In this document: positions 9,974 to 19,023 of the stretch, piece after piece
Numbering within the stretch: the stretch's first letter is position 1
Layout of the letters: every line of letters starts with the position of its first letter
Source: a halophilic archaeon
GTDB lineage: Archaea > Halobacteriota > Halobacteria > Halobacteriales > Haladaptataceae
Assembly (NCBI GenBank): GCA_003298465.1
Contig: QNGA01000001.1
Span: 744,001-808,000 of the forward strand
DNA length: 64,000 bases
Reading direction: 5' to 3'
The notes under the pieces: generated by a model
Databases searched by the model: none
What the model saw: only the letters and a program-made list of their open reading frames with translations
Told to the model about the DNA's origin: nothing
Position numbers and translations under genes: made by a program

Positions 9974-10882
9974 ATGGCCGACGAAACCGACGTCGAATCA
10001 CTCAAGCGTGGTACGGAGCTCGTCAAGCGAGGGTTCGCCCGGATGCAGAAAGGCGGCGTCATCATGGACGTCGTGAACCGAGAGCAGGCGCGCATCGCCG
10101 AGGACGCGGGTGCGGTCGCCGTGATGGCCCTGGAGGCCGTCCCGGCCGACATCCGGAAGCGCGGCGGCGTCGCCCGCATGGCCGACCCCGCGGACGTCGA
10201 GGACATCATCGACGAGGTGTCGATTCCGGTGATGGGCAAGTCCCGCATCGGTCACCGGAAGGAGGCCCAGATTCTGGAGGCGGTCGGCGTGGACATGATC
10301 GACGAGTCCGAGGTGCTGACGCCCGCGGACGACGCGTACCACATCGACAAGCGCGAGTTCACCGCGCCGTTCGTCTGCGGCGCGCGGAACCTCGGCGAGG
10401 CCCTGCGGCGCATCGAGGAGGGCGCGGCGATGATACGGACCAAGGGCGAGGCCGGCACGGGCGACGTGAACCAGGCGGTCCACCACCAGCGCACCATCAA
10501 GGGCGCCATCCGCGAACTCCAGGGCAAGAACAAGGAGGAGCGCGAGGCCGTCGCCCGCGAGATAGAGGCGCCGGCGGACCTCGTCCACGAGACCGCCGAG
10601 ATGGGTCGACTCCCCGTGGTGAACTTCGCCGCGGGCGGCATCGCCACGCCGGCCGACGCCGCGCTGATGATGCACCACGGCTGCGACGGCATCTTCGTCG
10701 GCTCCGGCATCTTCGGCGCCGAGGACCCCGAGGCGATGGCCGAGGCCATCGTCGCCGCCACGAACAACTGGGACGACCCCGAGCGACTCGCCGACATCAG
10801 CAAGAACGTCGGCTCCGGCATGCGCGGCGAGGCGAACGCCGACCTGCCCGAGGAGGAGAAACTCCAGGGCCGCGGGAACTGA
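9974..10882 (+). CDS. pdxS: pyridoxal 5'-phosphate synthase lyase subunit PdxS
   Basis: PdxS builds PLP from ribose 5-phosphate, glyceraldehyde 3-phosphate and ammonia supplied by the glutaminase PdxT. The 302-residue TIM barrel shows GGVIMDVVN (catalytic Asp), [15 protein letters not shown] (the Schiff-base Lys), and [12 protein letters not shown] with the second lysine and phosphate loop. Conservation is strong along the whole length. pdxT is not in this window, so the complex must be completed from elsewhere. The upstream sequence contains CGTCTTAAGTTTC, a probable TATA element ahead of the ATG at 9974. Confidence 0.96.
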   Translation: MADETDVESLKRGTELVKRGFARMQKGGVIMDVVNREQARIAEDAGAVAVMALEAVPADIRKRGGVARMADPADVEDIIDEVSIPVMGKSRIGHRKEAQILEAVGVDMIDESEVLTPADDAYHIDKREFTAPFVCGARNLGEALRRIEEGAAMIRTKGEAGTGDVNQAVHHQRTIKGAIRELQGKNKEEREAVAREIEAPADLVHETAEMGRLPVVNFAAGGIATPADAALMMHHGCDGIFVGSGIFGAEDPEAMAEAIVAATNNWDDPERLADISKNVGSGMRGEANADLPEEEKLQGRGN

Positions 10883-11071
10883 CCGTCGAACCACGCTCTC
10901 GCACGTCCTCCGCGGACGATTCCGGGTCGCTATCGAAGGAGCGGCGAGCGACGCTCCCGTTCGCGGACGGCACGTCGCCCGTCGCGCGGAACGGGACCCC
11001 CGTCGTTCCCGTCGCTGACGCGCAAGCCGAGAGCGAAGCCCTTTCCCACCTAACCGACTGACCGATAACGT

Positions 11072-12745
11072 ATGGACGAGTCCGCGGAGCGAACCAAGGT
11101 CGAGTGGCGCGAGTGGGGCGAGGACGCCTTCGAGGAGGCCCAGGAGGCGGACGAGCCGGTCCTCCTCTCGCTGTCGGCGACGTGGTGTTCGTGGTGTCAC
11201 GAGATGGACGAGGAGACGTACTCGGTGCCGACGCTGGCGGCGAACGTCAACGACTCGTTCGTCCCCGTCCGGGTGGACGTCGACCGCAACCCCCGGGTGC
11301 GCGAGCGCTACAACGTCGGCGGCTTCCCCTCCACCGTCTTCTGCACGCCGAGCGGCGACCACCTCACGGGCGCGACCTACCTCGGACCGGACGCGATGCG
11401 GCAGGTCCTCGGCCGGGTCCGGGACCTCTGGAACCAGAAGGGCGAGGAGGCGGCCCAGATTCCCCGGAGCCTGCGCGACCAGAACCCCCCGGGCGGCGAG
11501 GTGACCGCGGACATCGAGCGCAACGTGGCGGGCCAGCTAACGGAGAAGTACGACGCGACCCACGGCGGCTGGGGCGACGACGCGAAGTTCCCCCTGCCGC
11601 GGACCGTCGAGTTCGGACTGAAGCGCGAGCGCGAGACGGCCCTCGGCACGCTCGCCGCGGTGCGGGAACACCTGTTCGACGACTACGACGGCGGCTTCTT
11701 CCGCTACGCGGGCCAGCGCGACTGGAGCGACGTCCACCACGAGAAGGTGCTGGACGCGAACGCCGCGCTCCTCCGCGCGTTCGCGAACGCCTACCTGTAC
11801 ACGGGCGACGACGACCACCGCGAGGTCGCCGGGAAGGCGGTCGAGTACCTGACGACCACGCTCTGGCGGGACGAGACGGGGGCGTTCGGCGGGAGCCAGC
11901 GCCCGGACGACGACTACTACGCGGGGTCGCCGAGCGACCGCGAGGGGGCCGACTCCCCCGCGGTGGACCCGACCGCGTTCGCCGACTGGAACGCCCTCGC
12001 CGCGGACGCCCTCCTCACGTACCACGCCTACACCGACGACGAGCGCGCCCGCCGGTACGCCGAACGCACCCTCGCGTTCCTCGACGAGATGGTCGACGAC
12101 GGTGCGGTCGTCCACTACCGCGCCGGCGACGAGCGCGACGGGGCGGGCGAGCGCGGCCTGCTCGCGGACCAGGCGCACGTCGCCGCCGCGTTCGCCACCG
12201 CGGCGCAGGTGCTGGGCACGGACGGAACGTACCTCGACACCGCGCGCGCCGTCGCCGACCACGCGGTCGAGACGCTGCAGAACGACGAACTGGGCGCGTT
12301 CGTCGACGGTCCCGTCGAGGGTCCCGGTCTGCTCGACTGGCCGCTTCGCCCCGTCGACGGGAACGCCGCGATGGCGTCGGCGCTGGTCGACCTGTGGGCG
12401 CTCACCGGCGAGGAGCGCTACCGGAGCGTCGCCCGCGACGCGGTCGGCGCGTTCGCCGGCGCGGCGGACCGCCTCGACGTTCAGGTCGCGGGCTACGCGA
12501 CCGCCGCGGCGCGACTCGTGGACGCGCCGTTGCGCATCGACGTGGCCGCCCCCGCCGGGTCGGACCTCCACCGGGCCGCCTTGCGCGTCGCCGACCACGA
12601 GAAGGTCGTCGTCCCGTCCGCACACGAAGCGGGCGTCGACGAGGAGTACGAGGCCGGCCGCGCCTACGTCGTCGCGGGCGGCGACGTCTCCGGGCCGGTC
12701 GCGACCCCCGAGGAGTTGAGTGAACGAGTCGCGGATTTATTCTGA
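11072..12745 (+). CDS. DUF255 thioredoxin-fold protein (YyaL/SPATA20-like, short form)
   Basis: A 557-residue two-part protein. Residues 1-130 form a DUF255 thioredoxin-like domain with the motif WCSWCHEM at 38-45, so both redox cysteines are present, and the cis-proline region GGFPSTVFC. Residues 150-530 resemble the (alpha/alpha)6 barrel of the YyaL/N-acylglucosamine-2-epimerase type (GGWGDDAKFPLP, LDANAALLRAF, DWNALAADALL). Full-length bacterial and eukaryotic members are nearer 670-750 residues, so this is a compact version. The substrate is unknown; a redox-linked or glycan-related role is inference. It stands alone between pdxS and a TrmB regulator on the same strand. Confidence 0.85.
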   Translation: MDESAERTKVEWREWGEDAFEEAQEADEPVLLSLSATWCSWCHEMDEETYSVPTLAANVNDSFVPVRVDVDRNPRVRERYNVGGFPSTVFCTPSGDHLTGATYLGPDAMRQVLGRVRDLWNQKGEEAAQIPRSLRDQNPPGGEVTADIERNVAGQLTEKYDATHGGWGDDAKFPLPRTVEFGLKRERETALGTLAAVREHLFDDYDGGFFRYAGQRDWSDVHHEKVLDANAALLRAFANAYLYTGDDDHREVAGKAVEYLTTTLWRDETGAFGGSQRPDDDYYAGSPSDREGADSPAVDPTAFADWNALAADALLTYHAYTDDERARRYAERTLAFLDEMVDDGAVVHYRAGDERDGAGERGLLADQAHVAAAFATAAQVLGTDGTYLDTARAVADHAVETLQNDELGAFVDGPVEGPGLLDWPLRPVDGNAAMASALVDLWALTGEERYRSVARDAVGAFAGAADRLDVQVAGYATAAARLVDAPLRIDVAAPAGSDLHRAALRVADHEKVVVPSAHEAGVDEEYEAGRAYVVAGGDVSGPVATPEELSERVADLF

Positions 12746-12802
12746 GGCCATCTGATAGATAAGAGCCCGCGGTGCTCTCCGACGGGACAAACCCACACAG
12801 CG

Positions 12803-12810
12803 TTTTTATA
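12803..12810 (+). promoter_or_regulatory. TATA box of the TrmB-family gene
   Basis: TTTTTATA centred 28 nt before the ATG at 12834. This supports that ATG as a leaderless start rather than the in-frame ATG at 12822. Confidence 0.6.
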
Positions 12811-12833
12811 CAGTCGACGTAATGTCAAACCAC

Positions 12834-13640
12834 ATGGCAAGTCTCCGCGATCTCGGGCTCTCCGAGTACGAGGCGCGCGCCTATCGCGCGCTGCTCAACA
12901 CCGGGCCGACGACGGCGAAGGACCTCTCGCGGGCCAGCGAGGTGCCGATGGGACGCATCTACGACGTGCTGAACAGCCTGGAGACGCAGAACCTCGTCCG
13001 GAGCCAGAGCGCGAGTCGCCCCAAGAAGTACGTCGCGGTCGAACCGAACATGGCGCTCGACCGACTGCTCGAGGACAAACTCCAGGAACTCACGGAGAAG
13101 GCCGAGCAGTACGAGCAGATAGTCGACGAACTCTCCGAGGAACTCGACACGGCGGACCCGCCCATCGAGGAGGGGTTCTGGACCGGCGCGGTCGGTCCCG
13201 AGGAGGCCGTCGAACTGCTCGTCGAACGCCTCGACGCCGCCGAGGACCGCATCGTCATGGTCGCGGGCCAGCTATCGCCGAAGTTCGACATCGGGAGCGT
13301 CGGCGAGACGGTGACCGATCACCTCGAATCGGCCCTCGAACGGGGCGTGGACGTGTCCGTGCTGATGTCGCCCGAACTCGTCCGCACCCTCCCGGCCAGC
13401 GTCGGCGAGCGGTACGCCGACACGCTGTCGGACCACCCCCAGTTCTCGGTCCGGACGACGCCGGACCTCGAAGGGACCTTCAACCTCATCGACGACGTCG
13501 AGGTCTGCATCGAGGTGACGAACCCGCTCGCGCCCGGCGAGGCGTTCGCCATGATCGACCTGAAAGACCCCGAGTTCGCCGCGAACGTCGACAGCCAGTT
13601 CGAAGAGCACTGGGAGTCCGCCGAACCCCTTCAGCTCTGA
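12834..13640 (+). CDS. TrmB-family transcriptional regulator
   Basis: A 268-residue DNA-binding protein. The N-terminal 75 residues are a winged helix typical of TrmB (LRDLGLSEYEARAYRALL, then VPMGRIYDVLNSLE and the wing SRPKKYVAVEP). A coiled-coil stretch follows (LLEDKLQELTEKAEQYEQI). The C-terminal half is the phospholipase-D-like TrmB effector domain (DRIVMVAGQLS, VDVSVLMSPEL, VEVCIEVTN). TrmB proteins sense sugars or other small ligands; the ligand cannot be told here. The TATA box position favours the ATG at 12834 over the one at 12822. Confidence 0.88.
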   Translation: MASLRDLGLSEYEARAYRALLNTGPTTAKDLSRASEVPMGRIYDVLNSLETQNLVRSQSASRPKKYVAVEPNMALDRLLEDKLQELTEKAEQYEQIVDELSEELDTADPPIEEGFWTGAVGPEEAVELLVERLDAAEDRIVMVAGQLSPKFDIGSVGETVTDHLESALERGVDVSVLMSPELVRTLPASVGERYADTLSDHPQFSVRTTPDLEGTFNLIDDVEVCIEVTNPLAPGEAFAMIDLKDPEFAANVDSQFEEHWESAEPLQL

Positions 13641-13655
13641 ACTCCGGGACGGGGG

Positions 13656-14246
13656 TCAGTCCCGTCGCGCCAATCCGACGAGATGCCCGGCTTCCTCGAC
13701 GATTATCTCCTCGACGCCCAGCCGAACCGCCGACTCGCTGCCGGGGAGACAGAACACGATGGTGCCGTTGGAGACGCCGGCCGCCGCGCACGTGCCGACG
13801 ACCTTCGACCCGACCTCCTCGTAGGAGAGTCGGCGGAACAGTTCGCCGAACCCGGGGAGACGCTTGTTCAGGAGGGGCTCTACCGCCTCGACGGTCACGT
13901 CGTCGGGCGTGACCCCGGTCCCGCCGGTCGTGACGACGACGTTCGCGTCGTCGCGGCCGATGAAGTTGTCTACCGTCCTCTGCACGCGGTCGTACTCGTC
14001 GGGGACGAGTTCGCGCGTGACGACCTCGTGCCCCTCGTCTTCTAACGTCTCGACGATGGCGTCGCCCGCCGGGTCGTCGTCCATCGAGCGCGAGGAGGAG
14101 ACGGTCAGCACCGCGACGCCGACTTCCTCGACGTCGTGTGCGTGATGGTCGTGTTCGTGGTCCTCGCCGTGGTCGTGCTCTTCGTCGTGGTCGCGTTCCT
14201 CGCCGTGGTCGTGCGCTGCTGGGCCCTCGCGCGACTCCTGGTCCAT
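13656..14246 (-). CDS. moaB: MoaB/MogA-type molybdopterin adenylyltransferase with His-rich N-terminal tail
   Basis: The enzyme activates molybdopterin by adenylylation for molybdenum or tungsten insertion. Residues 40-196 carry the MoaB fold: GVAVLTVSSSRS, the substrate loop TTGGTGVTPDD, and the acidic PLLNKRLPGFGELFR segment, closing with FCLPGSESAV. Residues 11-38 form a tail of repeated His-Asp/Glu (DHGEERDHDEEHDHGEDHEH), resembling metal-storage or chaperone tails. The core is a normal family member at about 157 residues; the tail is extra. The gene is convergent with the TrmB-family gene. A role of the tail in metal handling is inference. Confidence 0.9.
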   Translation of the reverse strand: MDQESREGPAAHDHGEERDHDEEHDHGEDHEHDHHAHDVEEVGVAVLTVSSSRSMDDDPAGDAIVETLEDEGHEVVTRELVPDEYDRVQRTVDNFIGRDDANVVVTTGGTGVTPDDVTVEAVEPLLNKRLPGFGELFRRLSYEEVGSKVVGTCAAAGVSNGTIVFCLPGSESAVRLGVEEIIVEEAGHLVGLARRD

Positions 14247-14329
14247 GCGTGAGAGTTGGACGCCCCGGTTCTAAACCCTGTGCTCGACCGAACGGATTCG
14301 CGCTCCCGATGCGCTCTCCTTCGAGTACG

Positions 14330-14336
14330 TTTTTTA
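14330..14336 (+). promoter_or_regulatory. TATA box of the zinc-type dehydrogenase gene
   Basis: TTTTTTA centred 28 nt before the ATG at 14361; implies a leaderless transcript and excludes the 35-residue longer reading. Confidence 0.6.
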
Positions 14337-14360
14337 CGCCCACCGCCCAACCTTCGGAGT

Positions 14361-15401
14361 ATGAAGGCAGTCCAGTTCACGGACCACGGCGGTCGGGACG
14401 TCATCGAGTACGGGGAGTTCCCGGACCCCGAACCGGACCGCGACGAGGTGCTGGTCGACGTCAAGGCGGGCGCGCTGAACCACCTCGACGTCTGGACGCG
14501 GCGCGGCCTGCCGGGAATCGACCTCGACATGCCGCACGTTCCGGGCAGCGACGGGGCCGGCGAAGTGGTCGCCGTCGGCGACGACGTCACGCGCTTCGAA
14601 CCGGGCGACCGCGTAGCGCTGTCGGCGGGCGTCAGTTGCGGCGAGTGCGAGTACTGTCGCCACGGCGAGCACTCGCTGTGCGTCGACTTCCACCTCATCG
14701 GCGAGCACGTCCGCGGCGTTCACAGCGAACTCGCCGCGGTTCCGGCGGACAACCTCCTGGACGTCCCGGAGGGCGTCGACTGGGAGACCGCCGCCGCCGC
14801 ACCGCTGGTGTTCCAGACGGCGTGGCGGATGCTCGTCTCGCGGGGCGACGTGACGCCCGGCGAGGACGTGCTGGTGCTCGGCGCGTCCGGTGGCGTCGGC
14901 CACGCCGCGGTCCAGATAGCCGACCACGCCGGGGCGACGGTGTACGCCACGGGGAGCAGCGAGGAGAAGCTCGAACACGCCCGCGAACTCGGCGCGGACC
15001 ACGTCATCGACTACGAGTCCGAGGACTTCGCCGACCGCATCCGGGAACTGACGGGCAAGCGCGGCGTCGACGTAGTGGTCGACCACGTCGGCGCGGCCAC
15101 GTGGCAGGACTCCCTGAAGAGTCTCGCGAAGGACGGGCGGTTGCTCACCTGCGGCGCGACGACGGGACCCAACCCCGAGACGGACATCAACCGCATCTTC
15201 TGGAACCAGCTCCAGGTCGTCGGCTCGACGATGGCCAGCCACGGCGAGGCCGACGACGCCCTCGAACTCGTCTGGGACGGCACGTTCGAACCCGCCATCC
15301 GCGAAGTACTCCCGATGAGCGAGACGGCCCGCGCCCACGAACTCCTGGAGGAGCGCGAGGGCTTCGGCAAGGTCGTCGTGAAACCCGACAGCGAACTGTG
15401 A
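14361..15401 (+). CDS. zinc-binding medium-chain alcohol dehydrogenase / quinone oxidoreductase family protein
   Basis: A 346-residue MDR-superfamily oxidoreductase. The N-terminal GroES-like domain has GALNHLDVWTRRG and the structural zinc lobe CGECEYCRHGEHSLC (about residues 94-108). The Rossmann domain has LGASGGVGHAAVQIA near 175 and the nucleotide-selecting YATGSSEEKL. A catalytic-zinc cysteine at the usual position near residue 38 is replaced in the NHLDVW context seen in quinone-oxidoreductase-like members, so the substrate is not clear. It overlaps the next membrane-protein gene by 4 nt (GTGA), suggesting one transcript. Confidence 0.87.
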   Translation: MKAVQFTDHGGRDVIEYGEFPDPEPDRDEVLVDVKAGALNHLDVWTRRGLPGIDLDMPHVPGSDGAGEVVAVGDDVTRFEPGDRVALSAGVSCGECEYCRHGEHSLCVDFHLIGEHVRGVHSELAAVPADNLLDVPEGVDWETAAAAPLVFQTAWRMLVSRGDVTPGEDVLVLGASGGVGHAAVQIADHAGATVYATGSSEEKLEHARELGADHVIDYESEDFADRIRELTGKRGVDVVVDHVGAATWQDSLKSLAKDGRLLTCGATTGPNPETDINRIFWNQLQVVGSTMASHGEADDALELVWDGTFEPAIREVLPMSETARAHELLEEREGFGKVVVKPDSEL

Positions 15402-15694
15402 CGGGCGAGGCCTCCGCGGACGGACCGGACGGACGCGACCCCGGCGGGAGCGACGCCTACGTCCACGAGCCGGACGGGTCGACGACCGGCGACCCCGGTC
15501 CGAACGACCGCGAGTTCGGCCGGCGGGGCTGGATTCTCGTCGGCGTCATCGTCCTCGCGTTCGTCGTCGCACCGCTGCTCATCTACCTCCGTCCGCCCGT
15601 CCTGCCGTTCAAGTTCGCCTACCTCGTGCTCCCGCTGGTCCCCGCCGTGCTGCTCGGCGCGACGGCGGTGTGGGCGGCACAACGGAACGCGTAA
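15398..15694 (+). CDS. small two-helix membrane protein
   Basis: A 98-residue protein starting at GTG 15398, overlapping the dehydrogenase stop (GTGA). About 43 hydrophilic acidic/Gly-rich residues are followed by FGRRGWILVGVIV and LAFVVAPLLIYL, then a short proline loop and a second helix (FAYLVLPLVPAVLLGATAVWAA). Two transmembrane segments with the N-terminus probably cytoplasmic. No family name recognised. The overlap and conserved-looking hydrophobic layout support a real gene; its frame is also open far upstream on the antisense of moaB, which is a composition artefact. Confidence 0.65.
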   Translation: MTGEASADGPDGRDPGGSDAYVHEPDGSTTGDPGPNDREFGRRGWILVGVIVLAFVVAPLLIYLRPPVLPFKFAYLVLPLVPAVLLGATAVWAAQRNA

Positions 15695-15720
15695 ATCGCC
15701 GGCGGGACACGTCGTCCACG

Positions 15721-16605
15721 ATGGCACGCGTCTCCCTCGGTCCGCTGGCCGCAGCGTCGCTGTGGGGCGGGATGTACGTCGTGAGCAAGTGGGGGTTCGC
15801 GGCGATTCCGCCGGTGACGCTCGCGTTCCTCCGGGTCGCGCTCGGCGCGGCCGCGCTGCTCGTCGTCGTCCGCGCGACGAAGCCCGCGCGCTCGTTCTCG
15901 CGGGCGGAGCGGCGGCGGTTCGCGGTGCTCGGCGGCTGGGTCGCGCTCACGCTCGTCACGCAGTTCGTCGGTACCGACCTGACGAACGCCAGCCAGGGCT
16001 CGCTGCTGACGGTCCTGACGCCCGTGTTCACGCTCCTGCTCGGCGTCGCCGTGCTCGACGAGGCGCTGACGACTCGAAAGGTGGGCGGGATGGCGCTCGC
16101 CGTCGCCGGGACGCTGGTCGTGCTCGCGGGCCAGTACGACCTCGCCGCGGCCGGCCGGGGGAGCCTGCTCGGCGTCCTCGCGCTGTTCGCGGCGAGTTTC
16201 GGCTGGGCGGCCTACACCGTCTGGGGGACGCCGCTCGTCCGGACCTACTCGGCGCTGGAGACGGCGACGTACTCGACGGTCGCCGCGGTGCCCATGATTG
16301 CGGTGCTGGTTCCCGTCGAGTTCGCGCTGCGGGACGCCGCACTCGCCGGCGTGACCGTCACGCCGGCCGTCGCCGGCGCGGTGGGGTACCTCGGCGTCGC
16401 GAGCACCGCCGCCGCGTGGGTGCTGTGGTACTCGGGCGTCGAACACGCCGACGCGGGCGTCGTCGCCGTCTTCTTCTTCGCGCAACCGGTCGTCGGCGCG
16501 GCGCTCGGGGCGCTCGTCCTCTCGGAGTCGCTCGGCCCGACCTTCTTCGCGGGCGGAGCCGTGATGGCGGCGGGCGTCTGGGCCGTCACCACTGCCCGGG
16601 CCTGA
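15721..16605 (+). CDS. EamA/DMT-family transporter
   Basis: A 294-residue integral membrane protein with about ten hydrophobic helices arranged as two EamA repeats. The N-terminus is SLWGGMYVVSKWGF and the end of repeat 1 reads VGGMALAVAGTLVVL. Repeat 2 starts around SFGWAAYTVWGTPL and contains VGYLGVASTAAAWVLWYSGVE and ALVLSESLGPTFF. This family exports or exchanges amino acids, nucleosides or other metabolites; the substrate is unknown. I start at ATG 15721 because the longer frame adds a basic hydrophilic lead. It is on the same strand as the two genes before, 26 bp downstream. Confidence 0.88.
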   Translation: MARVSLGPLAAASLWGGMYVVSKWGFAAIPPVTLAFLRVALGAAALLVVVRATKPARSFSRAERRRFAVLGGWVALTLVTQFVGTDLTNASQGSLLTVLTPVFTLLLGVAVLDEALTTRKVGGMALAVAGTLVVLAGQYDLAAAGRGSLLGVLALFAASFGWAAYTVWGTPLVRTYSALETATYSTVAAVPMIAVLVPVEFALRDAALAGVTVTPAVAGAVGYLGVASTAAAWVLWYSGVEHADAGVVAVFFFAQPVVGAALGALVLSESLGPTFFAGGAVMAAGVWAVTTARA

Positions 16606-16624
16606 ACGTCGGAAGCGACCGCCC

Positions 16625-17134
16625 TCAGTCCCGCAGCGGGTCTTCGGTCCCGCGGACGCTGTCGACGATGACGTCGCCGTCGGGGCGTTCGACCAGCCAG
16701 AACAGCTTGTAGGCGTCGGTCGCGCGCGGGAACTCGATGTCCGGCGCGCTGGAGAGCGCGTAGCGCCGGGTCGTCCACCCGAACGCCGACTCGCGGGCCT
16801 TCTCCCGGCACTGCTCGTCAGAGAGCTCTGCGGGCAACACGAGCGCGTCGGCGACCGTCCGCTCCTCGACGTCGGGGAACGTGTCGGCCCGCAGGACCAG
16901 CCGCCGGGAGCGGTCCACGCTGGCGACGTAGCTGTCGGTGCGGTCGCCGACCAGCGGCGCGCCGACGGTGACCTCGACCTCGTAGACGCGGTAGGGGTAC
17001 GCGACCGCGCCGACGTGACCGTCGCCCGCCTCCTCGCGGGCGACGGCGGGCGGGATGACCTGCAGGTCGGCGCGCTCGCGGTGCTCGCCGACGAGGTCGG
17101 CCGTGGCGTCGTCGGCCCGTGCGTCGGCCGTCAC
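16625..17134 (-). CDS. haloarchaeal protein of unknown function
   Basis: A 169-residue soluble protein. It has alternating beta-strand-like stretches (YRVYEVEVTVGA, DSYVASVDRSRRLVLRADTFP) and ends with KLFWLVERPDGDVIVDSVRGTEDPLRD. No catalytic motif or membrane segment is visible. It lies 49 bp downstream of the sodium/solute symporter on the same strand, so it may belong to that transcription unit. High Asp/Glu content and clean codon bias support a real gene. I do not recognise the family. Confidence 0.6.
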   Translation of the reverse strand: MTADARADDATADLVGEHRERADLQVIPPAVAREEAGDGHVGAVAYPYRVYEVEVTVGAPLVGDRTDSYVASVDRSRRLVLRADTFPDVEERTVADALVLPAELSDEQCREKARESAFGWTTRRYALSSAPDIEFPRATDAYKLFWLVERPDGDVIVDSVRGTEDPLRD

Positions 17135-17183
17135 CGCTCGTCCTCCCGGGCGTCGGTCGTCGCCGTCCGTCTCCCGTCGGCCG

Positions 17184-18890
17184 TCATTCCCGTTCGTCCC
17201 AGTAGTCCGCGGCCTCGACGTGGGCGCGGATGGCGTCGGCCTCGGTCACCGCCTTCGGCGAGACGTCGCGCGCGCCGTCCCCGTCCGTCGTCCGCCCGCC
17301 GTCGGTCACGTAGCTCGGCGTGCCGCCGCCGGGCTCGCTCGTCACCGCCGACAGCGGCTTGTCGAAGATGTCGAAGTGTTCGTCGACGCCGCGGGGCGGT
17401 TTCGTCACGAGCGAGACGCCGACCAGCGTCAGCGCCGAGAGGACGAATGCGGGGAACAGGCCGTACACGCCGACGAACTGGTAGAGGAACGGCGAGGCCT
17501 CCTGGGACGGCATCGCGTTCAGCGCGTTCAGCACGGTCGTCAGCTGCGTCCAGAGGATCATCGTCGACGCGCCGACGACCATGCTTGCGACCGACCCCTT
17601 CGCGGTCACGCGCTTCCACCACAGCGCCGCGATGAGCGTCGGGCCGATGGCCGCGCCGAGTCCGCCCCACGCGTAGTCGAGGACGAGCGTGTAGATGGGC
17701 GTGTTCTTGGCGAGGTAGGCGAAGGCGATGCTCGCACCCCCGAGGCCGAGGGTGACGTACCGCGAGTAGCGCACCAGCTGTTGTTCGGTCGCCTGGGGGT
17801 TGACGAACCCGTGGTAGACGTCCTCGACGACGGCGCTCGTCGCGACGAGCAGCTGGGAGTCAGCGCTGGACATCATCGCCGCCAGCGCCGCCGCGAGCAC
17901 GACGCCCGCGGCGACGCTGGGCAGGAGTTCCAGCGTGAGTCGGGGCATCGCGTTGTCGGCCTGCGCGACGTTCCCCTGCCCGAAGACGACGATGGCGTAC
18001 AGACCCACCAGCGCCGCGCCGACGTATGCGACGAACATGAAAAGCTGTGCGACCAGCGCCGCGAGCCGGATGTTCTTCACGCGGTCGATGCCCATGAACC
18101 GCACCATGATGTGGGGGTTGCCGGGGACGCCCAGGCCGATAGCGGCGTAGCTGATGACGCCGAAGAGCGCGGCCCAGCCGGTCAGTCCGGCGGTGATGCT
18201 GGTCAGCGACCCGCCGCCGACGTTCGCGAGTTCGTCGAACGGCAGCCCGTAGCTCGTGTAGGCGATGACGGGCAGAACGATGAACGCGGCGAGGATGATG
18301 GCGCCCTGGAAGTAGTCCGACCACGCGACGGCGAAGTAACCGCCGAGCATCGTGTACCCGACGACGATGACGCCGCCGGTGATGATGCCGATCCACGGTT
18401 CGACGCCCGTCAGCACCTGCAGGAGGGTGCCGGCGGCGACTATCTGCGCGCCGACGTACCCGCCCTCGAACAGCATCAGCACGACCGAGGAGACGCCCTT
18501 GACCAGTCCGGTGTCGTCCTGGAGTCGCGTCTCGAAGAACGTCGGCAGGGTGACGGACTTCACTATCTCGGTGTACTTCCGGAGTCGCTTGGCGATGCCC
18601 GCCCACGCGAGCAGGTCGGCCGGAATCATCCCGAGGCCGTTCAGGAACGCCATGATGCCCGTGTTGAAGGCGTCCGCCGGCACGCCGAGGGTGAGCCAGC
18701 CACTCATCTCGGAGGCGCGCTCCGAGAACCCGGTCACGACCGGGCCGACCTCGCGGCCGCCGATGACGTAGTCACCCACGGAGTCCATGAACCGCGAGGC
18801 CCACAGGCCGATACCGACCAGTACGAAGAGGTACGCGGCGAACGTGCCGAGCACCAGGATGCCGGCCGAACCGGCGATGCCCTCCGCCAC
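17184..18890 (-). CDS. putP: sodium:solute symporter (SSS family, PutP-like)
   Basis: A 568-residue membrane protein with about 13 transmembrane helices. It shows the SSS-family layout: FMDSVGDYVIGGREVG, then SEMSGWLTLGVPADAF, and AAALAAMMSSADSQLLVATS, which carries the sodium-site Ser residues of helix 8. This pattern is closest to the sodium/proline symporter PutP, though substrate choice within SSS cannot be read safely. The C-terminal 90 residues are a soluble acidic tail. The GTG start at 18890 follows the stop of a 42-residue membrane protein by 4 bp, so the two are probably cotranslated. Confidence 0.88.
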   Translation of the reverse strand: MAEGIAGSAGILVLGTFAAYLFVLVGIGLWASRFMDSVGDYVIGGREVGPVVTGFSERASEMSGWLTLGVPADAFNTGIMAFLNGLGMIPADLLAWAGIAKRLRKYTEIVKSVTLPTFFETRLQDDTGLVKGVSSVVLMLFEGGYVGAQIVAAGTLLQVLTGVEPWIGIITGGVIVVGYTMLGGYFAVAWSDYFQGAIILAAFIVLPVIAYTSYGLPFDELANVGGGSLTSITAGLTGWAALFGVISYAAIGLGVPGNPHIMVRFMGIDRVKNIRLAALVAQLFMFVAYVGAALVGLYAIVVFGQGNVAQADNAMPRLTLELLPSVAAGVVLAAALAAMMSSADSQLLVATSAVVEDVYHGFVNPQATEQQLVRYSRYVTLGLGGASIAFAYLAKNTPIYTLVLDYAWGGLGAAIGPTLIAALWWKRVTAKGSVASMVVGASTMILWTQLTTVLNALNAMPSQEASPFLYQFVGVYGLFPAFVLSALTLVGVSLVTKPPRGVDEHFDIFDKPLSAVTSEPGGGTPSYVTDGGRTTDGDGARDVSPKAVTEADAIRAHVEAADYWDERE

Positions 18891-18894
18891 GGCG

Positions 18895-19023
18895 CTACAC
18901 CTCCCCTCCGTACTGCTCGCGGAGGCGTTTCTCGCGTCTGCCCTCCAGCACGTAGTAGGCTATCAGCATCGCGAAGAAGACGACGTACGGGACGACCAGT
19001 CCCAACCAGTCGAGTGTACTCAT
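18895..19023 (-). CDS. 42-residue single-helix companion of the SSS symporter
   Basis: Below usual gene-finder cut-offs. The ATG at 19023 gives MSTLDWLGLVVPYVVFF, a hydrophobic helix to about residue 26, then a strongly charged tail EGRRREKR-like (EGRREKRLREQYGG) ending EV. The stop lies 4 bp before the symporter's GTG. Small one-helix proteins preceding SSS transporters are known in other systems (for example YhdT ahead of PanF), so an accessory subunit is a reasonable inference. A TATA-like CGTTTATCTT (minus strand, about 19058-19067) sits upstream. Confidence 0.7.
   Translation of the reverse strand: MSTLDWLGLVVPYVVFFAMLIAYYVLEGRREKRLREQYGGEV

Noticed and set aside
12822..12833. Upstream ATG for the TrmB-family gene
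   Set aside because: The TATA box places transcription start about at 12832-12834, so an mRNA would not include this codon.
14256..14360. 35-residue N-terminal extension of the dehydrogenase
   Set aside because: It includes the TATA box and adds basic, non-family sequence.
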